Part shown: piece by piece, positions 57,832-64,000 of the stretch
How the letters are laid out: each line of letters opens with the position of its first letter
Numbering within the stretch: position 1 is the stretch's first letter
Assembly (NCBI RefSeq): GCF_001642475.1
Contig: NW_019174050.1
Span: 35,163-99,162, forward strand
From: Fonsecaea monophora
Taxonomy: Eukaryota; Ascomycota; Eurotiomycetes; Chaetothyriales; Herpotrichiellaceae
Direction of reading: 5' to 3'
Length of the DNA: 64,000 bases
Position numbers and translations under genes: made by a program
The notes under the pieces: model-generated
The model's input: the letters and a program-made list of their open reading frames with translations, nothing else
Told to the model about the DNA's origin: nothing
Databases searched by the model: none

Positions 57832-60346
57832 ATGGTCGGAACATTGTACAATTTGGGGTATTCCTTCATGCTAGACACTTTACAGAGCAGTTTATTGCCC
57901 AGCGAACCGTGAGTCACCTTTTTTACGACAATGTGGCAGACACCGGCGTCTCTCCCTTCGGTAACATTCAACGAGACCCCAAGCGTGCACAGACCGGAGC
58001 CAATTTATTACACCCCACGTAGGAAGCAAGCGTGTGTGATTCTCCCGGTCTCATCCTTGACTCTGGCTTAAAATCCGTGGGTCTGGAGGCTGAAGCGCTA
58101 ACCGTTCACGATAGGTGTTCAAGGTGTCACACGAAAAGAATAAAGTGCCTAGGCGGTATGCACGCGATGACATAGGCACGTTGCTATGATGCTAATCCAG
58201 GCTCTAGGGGTACCGTGTAGGAACTGCACACTTTCCGATGCACCATGTATCTTCCCACCACCCCGGAGATCTCGACCTTCGACGAGCCAGCAGGGACCTG
58301 TCTCGCCTTCAAACAGCCTTAAGGAGGATCAGCCAACACCATCAATCACGTTCAACGGAGTGCCGACACCAGGGGCATCAAAAGCCGGCAGCTATAGACG
58401 TTCCGAGAAAGATTTCAGCTCGCGGCGATCCGATGAAAGCAAACGTGTTTCGAGGCAAACCTACTGTGCTAGCCCCTCATGTCGTACGTTTACTGAGCAA
58501 TTTCTTGCATGGGTTGTAGTGCAGAAACTCCAGCTGAACCCTTTCGATGAGGCGTCCTTCAATCCATCATGGGCTTCCCTTTCACACCTAGACTCAGGCC
58601 TGATGAACCCTGGGTTGGAGATATCAATTGATACCGAAGTGTTCCGCCCTTCAGCCCGATCGGAGACCAATCGACCTGTGAGGATTCGTATGCCCCCCTA
58701 TAATCACAGTATGCATTTAATTCAATGCGTTGAGTTTGCAATCGGGCACGATCAACACTACTTCCGACGACAACACATTCGCAGCAGGGTAACGCAGATG
58801 TATCAAAACCCGGAATCCCCCCAAAGCAAAGATCGAGGTTGGCTCTGCTTTTGGCTTGCAGTTCTCGCAGTCGGGGAGCTACACAATAACAACGGACACA
58901 CCAGTACCGATAACGGCGTGGGAACAACACCCGACAGGGAACCTCCAGGAGCCGAGTATTATCACCAATCCGTTGCGTTTCTTCAGCAGGTGGCTGAGAA
59001 TCCCGATGTATTGTACATCGAGACCTTATGCTTACTTGCAATCTACGCTTTTTCCATGGACAAAATCAACACTGGCTATATGTTCAACGGTCTCGGTTTG
59101 CGCGCGGCCCTGTCACTCGGCTTGCACCGAAGTCCTTTAGATATCCCGTCTGAAGCCTCGGATCTCCGTGTGGCGGAGAGCGAACACCAGAGGCGCGTAT
59201 TCTGGAATGTGTACTATCAAGATCTGTACGTCGAGACAGTGTCAACTTCTCTTGAACGAGCTGACCCCTCGCTTAGACTTACTTCCTCCACCACGGGTCG
59301 CCCCTGGGGTATCCTTGACGACGAAATAAACATTGATTATGCCGACTCCAGTCGTATTTCCGGCGACTCGGTGATGGAGTTCTTTGACTCCGAAGAGGCC
59401 AATGCACACATGGAACTCATGCGCCTGAGAGGTCAGGCTTATTCCTCCTTATATGGTTATGCAGGCACTGCGATCAACCCCTACTCTCATATCTCACTGT
59501 ACGATTTTGACCTGAGGAATTCTTTATCACAACAACACCTGGACAAGATGGATGAATTCCACCAAGGCCTCATCGCCTGGCAGCAGGAGCTCCCGGAAAG
59601 ACTGAAGCTCGCCAGGAGTTTGGATGGATCGGGATTTAACCCAAGCCGATCGATCGCGAGCTTGCATCTCACCTATCATCAAGTTAGCCCTCTTCACCAC
59701 GCAGAATCTTGTTGTTTTTACTGACCAGGACCAGACCATCCTCGTGCTCCTTAGGCCAGCTTTGGTCAATATCCATAATGACCGTTTCGAAGCACGAACT
59801 AGGGTACATCCCGATATGGTCGACGCCTCTCCCGTGTTGAAGTCAATGCTGCGAGCATTTTATAATGCTATTTTAGACTCTGCGCGAGAGACAGCTAGTA
59901 TCCTGGAGTGGCTGCAATACCAGGGTGCTCTATGTGAGGAAATCCAATTTCTCGTTTACACCGGATGCTAATTCAATACATGTACAGTCACCTATTCCTA
60001 TTTTGATGCCAGCTACGCCTTCACTGCTGCCATAGCACTTCAGCTTGCCAGCACCATGCGGTCATTCGAGTATCCCAACCAGGACGCTCTGCAATTTACG
60101 GACGAGGACTTGTCTGCCCTCGGCAGCCTAATTGGTATCCTCCGTCAGCAGAGCCTAGCGGGTAACTTACCTGCGAAACATTTCGACAGACAGCTGCGGC
60201 TGCTAGAGAACAACCTCCAAGCTCTCCAAACAGCCCTGGACAACCTTGTGGGCCTGGAGGACCTCAATTTTGATCTCGACTACTTAGACCCAGGGACATC
60301 ATCCCTGTCGGGTAATTTTGATGCACTGCTACGGAATGAACCATAA
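57832..60346 (+). CDS. Zn2Cys6 transcription factor with fungal-specific TF domain
   Basis: Model: exons 57832-57908, 58115-58155, 58208-59682, 59735-59933 and 59988-60346, 716 aa. The zinc cluster spans three exons: CSRCHTKRIKC, LGGVPC, CTLSDAPC, spacing CX2CX6CX5CX2CX6C. The introns at 58156-58207 (inside the cluster), 59683-59734 and 59934-59987 are supported by frame closure and by family motifs at the joins (YHQTILVLLRPALVNI, FTYSYFDASYAFTAAIALQLAS). The first intron (206 nt, GTGAGT donor, CTAAC branch before ATAG) and the start codon are less certain; without it the cluster has no in-frame ATG. The middle homology region (PF04082 type) contains VLYIETLCLLAIYAF and GLRAALSLGLHRSP. It probably regulates the adjacent hydantoinase/NCS1 pair. 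Confidence 0.85.
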
Positions 60347-61316
60347 GAGGCTTTTCATACCGCAACGTCGTTCAAGTTGACTGAATGCGATGCCAGTTTT
60401 GGCCACGGATCCCGTCTTGGATAATGAGCATTGTACATCAGGACCCTCTACCTCGAATTTGAGCCTCATACGATTCGTGCTTAGGTCAAGAGCTGCTGGC
60501 ACGGCTCTCTCTACCTTGAATCGCAAGATCTGGCTTTGGCGTCATGTACGCGATCATCTCGACCTGAGATGTACTAGATCCTCAAAGAGGTACGAGCCAG
60601 ATCCGACAGCGAGTCTCGCCGTAGAGATGTGCTCAGGGCGTCCGTCACCTTGGCACTATCTCGATCGCTTACCAACAGTGACAGCTGGCTCAAAGACTGG
60701 GTCGAATTCACTTGTACTCGTAAAGAGCTTTCTTAAGCTATGGTCCGAGTATACCTAAACCCATTGGCCATTTCTTCGGACATTCCCGGGAACTTGACGA
60801 TGGTCTTTACATCAACGTCGTATCAACAGAATATACGAGGTGCTGATACAAAAGTGGCCATCTCTACAATCGCAAAATCGCCAAATCGCCACCGTCGGAC
60901 CGGACTTACCAGACAGTTCGAAGGCACTAGAGAATCCCATCTAGTAAGCTTAGTGCTGTGGTACTGTACCTAGTTGGGTGACCCAGGCGAATGAGGCTGA
61001 AGATCCAGGGGCCCCAAAGCAGCTAAGGATGATTGATACTCCGGCGCCCCCGGCATCACCGGAGCTGGAGCTGGAGCTGACACTCTCTCCCACTCTCCCC
61101 CACAGACAGCCAACAAAACACCCGAGTCCCCCGCCTTTCAGTTTCAGAGTGCCCTGTGTCGATCTCGGTGCTTTTCCGCATTCACTCGGGGTGTCGAGAT
61201 GGCGAAAATTAGTCAGATATACTCGGTGGCTGTGGTACCTAGAAAACAGGATGTAAGCTGCTGTCGCTTCTATTCTCCTTGTCATCTCTCTTCACCACCG
61301 TATTTCCTTTGTCATA
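60347..61316. promoter_or_regulatory. promoter region of second zinc-cluster regulator
   Basis: A 0.97-kb intergenic region between tandem genes. A short GGAGCT repeat lies at about 61061-61078. No credible gene. Confidence 0.4.
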
Positions 61317-63841
61317 ATGGCCGGGCCACGCGATGTCTCTGGAGGTAAGAGGGCAGCAGGAGCAGCAAACGCAACGGATACTGAGACACAACAAATCTCG
61401 TCTCACCGCCCCCGAAAGAGAAGTCGATATACGCCGCATGCGTGTGAAAAGTGCAAAGCTGCAAAAGTGAGATGTGACGGGCGCCTTCCCTGCAAATATT
61501 GTGCTTCTCGAGACGCCACCTGTCTGTACAGTGCTCAAGCACCTCCAAACTTCCAAGTCCAAGAGCCTCGGCCAGAGTAAGAGCACATCATTTGTCTTTG
61601 CAAGACCTGACTGACCGCAAAGGGATGACGAGCGGAAGTTTGAAGCAGAGGTCTCGGCTCTGCTGCGACAACAGAACGAGAAGCTGGATCTCTTGATCAA
61701 GAAGACCGCGGCCATTGAAGCTGCGTACGAAGCGGCTGAAAATCGCCTGTCAAAGGCCGATGCTTGCCTCGCAGCTGAGAAACACCCTTTACCGCTCTTT
61801 CAGACGTCGACCAGTGCTTTCTTTTGCGTCAACGTCATCGATGCGGGTGTCAGAAAGCTTGGACTTGATTTTTCTCAAGGATCAAACACACCGGGGGTGT
61901 CTACTGGGACACAGACACGGCCGGCTTTGTCGATTATCCGCGGTGAGGTGGTCAATGGGGAGTCAAGTGACATAAGCCGGAGCGAAATCGAACATGTCGC
62001 ACAGTCAATTGCGACGGCGAGCTCAAGCAGCCAAGATGCTTCTGTACCGGTCAAACTGATAGACCCGCTCTATGATGTGGAACCCAATCTCCTTCAGAGA
62101 GGAGTGCAAGCCTTTCACAGTCTGGAATGGGTCATGTATCCCATCCTGGATATTTCAACCCTTGAAGAAGCCATAGGAGCCCTCTCTGATTCGACCGGCG
62201 GGCTTTCTACCCGTGGACGAGGACACTCGATTGACAAGGAGGACTCGGCTATCCTGAAAATGGTCGTGGCAATTGGCCTCCTGGCCGAAGGTGACACCCA
62301 TCAAACGCTGACCTCTAGTCTGCTACAATCTCTCCACTCGCAGATCGAAACTATGATTTGGAGTGCCGCAGTTGATCTGAAAGACCTGGTGTTGATGACA
62401 TTAGTGGTACGTCTTGATTTCGTCCACCACATACAGAGGAATCAATGGGTTTAATGCGTCATGTGCCAGATCTTGTACCATTTGCATTGCGCTCGATGGA
62501 GACTGGCTTGGAGATTCACGATGAACGTCAGCCGCATCATCCTTGAACTGGGATTGAATCGAAAAATGGTCCTGGACCGGTCTTTCCCCGACCCCAAGAA
62601 TCGATCCCAGGCTATCAATACCGTGTGGACGGTGTTTGTGCTCGAGCAGCATCTCAGCTATGCCCTGGGCTTCTCGAATGCCATGCAAAACCTCCATCCA
62701 GAGCCCAATTTTCCTCAGCCGGTAAGCCATGTGTCTCTCGGTGCCCACCAAATAAACGGATCCCCCATTCGTCACATCTACCACCATAGAGATCGTTCAT
62801 AGCCGACTGATATGACATTTTTAGGTCGAAGCGCCCTTTTTACAGCTCATGATCGAGTACGCAAGTATTGGGAAACAGTCGTGCGACGCCCTGCTGAACG
62901 ACAAAATCCTGAATCCTGAGCAACTGTCGACGTTCCAGGACGATTATGCCTACTTTCTCTACCGGGTGAACTTGTGGGCGACTCGAGCGTCGGAGACATT
63001 TGAAGTCTGTGGTCAGGGTCAGGATGAGGGTGAGGTTCAAAGCAGCACCAGTCTCGGACCACCAGGACTATCCATGGTGCGCACGATTCTGCACATCCGA
63101 GCCAACCACCTCAAGACGCTCATCGCCCGCGCATTCCTTTGTTCTGGCCTGCGAAACGCCGCGCCCGCGGATATCTGGGTCACCTCGGTAGACATCGCGG
63201 CCGACACGGTCGCGGTTCTCAGCGAGCTGGACTCTTCCAGGGGGGAGTACCTCTTCCACCAAGCGCAGTTCAACCACTTTTTGATTTCGGCCCTGGACGT
63301 GCTCCTCTTCGCCACCACGCACAGGTCATCCGGCGTGGGATCGCCGTCCGCCAACGGCCAGGAACTCGTCGTCCCCACAGAGATCGCCCAGAAGGCGCGA
63401 CAGAGCTCGACCACCGCGCTGGCCCGTCTCCAAACCCTGGCCGAAACTTCAATCCAATCCAAGTACCTGTGGGAACGGGTCCGGGGCGTCGTTTCCCGAC
63501 TCAATTTCTCGGACAACCTCCTCGCCACCACCACCGCAGGCGCAGGAGCAGCAGCAGCAGCAGCAGCATCAAATGACCCAGAGACGGAACTTCTCCTGCC
63601 TGCACTAGGACCCGAAAATCTCGACATCATCTTCGAACACACAAAGGCCGTGACGGATTCCGGGGTCGGTCTCAATTCGTTGCCACTCACCACTGACTTT
63701 GGTCCCGCCGACGGTGAGACCGGACTGATGTTCCCCTTCCTGTCCGACGACCCGGCCGTCTGGGGGTTCCAGCTCCCGCCGTCGTCGTCGGATCTGGACT
63801 TTGGCTTGCCGCCCCATGACCTGGGGTTCTTTGGCCAGTGA
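61317..63841 (+). CDS. Zn2Cys6 transcription factor with fungal-specific TF domain
   Basis: Exons 61317-61576, 61623-62406, 62470-62721 and 62825-63841 (introns 46, 63 and 103 nt) give 770 aa. The zinc cluster is at residues 43-69 (CEKCKAAKVRC, CKYC, C69; spacing CX2CX6CX5CX2CX6C), preceded by the basic stretch RPRKRSRY, a likely nuclear localisation signal. A coiled-coil linker follows immediately after the first intron (ALLRQQNEKLDLLIKK), fitting dimer binding to paired CGG half-sites. The middle homology region contains ILYHLHCARWRLAWRF and VWTVFVLEQHLSYALGF. A polyalanine run (GAGAAAAAAAS) lies near residue 670, and the tail is acidic and hydrophobic, suitable for activation. It sits downstream of the catabolic genes; whether it controls them is unknown. 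Confidence 0.92.
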
Positions 63842-63873
63842 ATACCTCGTGCGTGCGTTGGGACAAGGGGCTC

Positions 63874-64000
63874 GAAGAAGAAGAAGAAGAAGAAGAAGAA
63901 GAAGAAGAAGAAGAAGAAGAAGAAGAAGAAGAAGAAGAAGAAGAAGAAGAAGAAGAAGAAGAAGAAGAAGAAGAAGAAGAAGAAGAAGAAGAAGAAGAAG
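63874..64000. repeat. GAA trinucleotide repeat, at least 42 units, continuing past the window
   Basis: An uninterrupted GAA run fills 63874-64000, starting 32 nt after the stop codon at 63839-63841, so it probably lies in the 3' UTR of the zinc-cluster gene. Its right end is outside the window. Confidence 0.97.

Overview
The window is nuclear DNA of a filamentous ascomycete (Pezizomycotina). Genes are 1-6 kb. Introns are short (mostly 46-103 nt) with GTRNGT donors, CTRAC-type branch sites and YAG acceptors. The proteins belong to fungal families: Zn2Cys6 regulators, a DUF1752/DUF3295 GATA-like protein, an LRR-PP2C adenylate cyclase, a fungal annexin and an Acr1-type mitochondrial carrier. I cannot place the order or genus from sequence alone. 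I see no insertion sequence, CRISPR array, rRNA or viral gene.

Layout. 1-1067 (-): the 5' part of a DUF1752/DUF3295 protein running off the left edge. 1068-9667: an unusually long stretch without a convincing protein gene; it contains an intron-bearing tRNA-like gene near 7.95-8.11 kb and strong G-quadruplex motifs. 9668-10017 (+): a candidate 99-aa two-exon gene. 10403-11755 (-): D-serine dehydratase. 13196-16504 (+): a large Pezizomycotina-type protein of unknown function with an internal tandem repeat. 18358-24595 (+): adenylate cyclase, the cAMP signalling hub. 25800-28283 (+): an intracellular GH31 glycosidase, convergent with an epoxide hydrolase (28827-29906, -). 30915-32633 (+): methionine-permease-type transporter. 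32969-33950 (+): CmcJ/AsaB-type oxygenase. 34913-36190 (+): annexin. 37631-39313 (+): regulator-like protein without a zinc cluster. 41531-42577 (+): mitochondrial succinate/fumarate carrier.

The right-hand 20 kb looks like a nitrogen-scavenging neighbourhood: a dimethylformamidase-like amidohydrolase (44029-46323, -), an MFS transporter (48441-50282, -), an NCS1 nucleobase/hydantoin-type transporter (51593-53353, -), a divergently transcribed hydantoinase/oxoprolinase-DUF917 fusion (54291-57405, +), and two Zn2Cys6 regulators (57832-60346 and 61317-63841, +). The 0.94-kb divergent promoter between the NCS1 transporter and the hydantoinase is rich in GATA-factor (HGATAR) sites. My reading is uptake of a cyclic amide or hydantoin-like compound, its ATP-dependent ring opening, and local control by the adjacent zinc-cluster proteins. 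The substrate is inference only. The window ends inside a long GAA triplet repeat that begins 32 nt after the last gene's stop codon.

Many long open frames in GC-rich genes (opposite the GH31 gene, the epoxide hydrolase, the amidohydrolase and the MFS gene) are antisense shadows and were left out. Several frames open with GTG or TTG; starts were moved to the first supported ATG.
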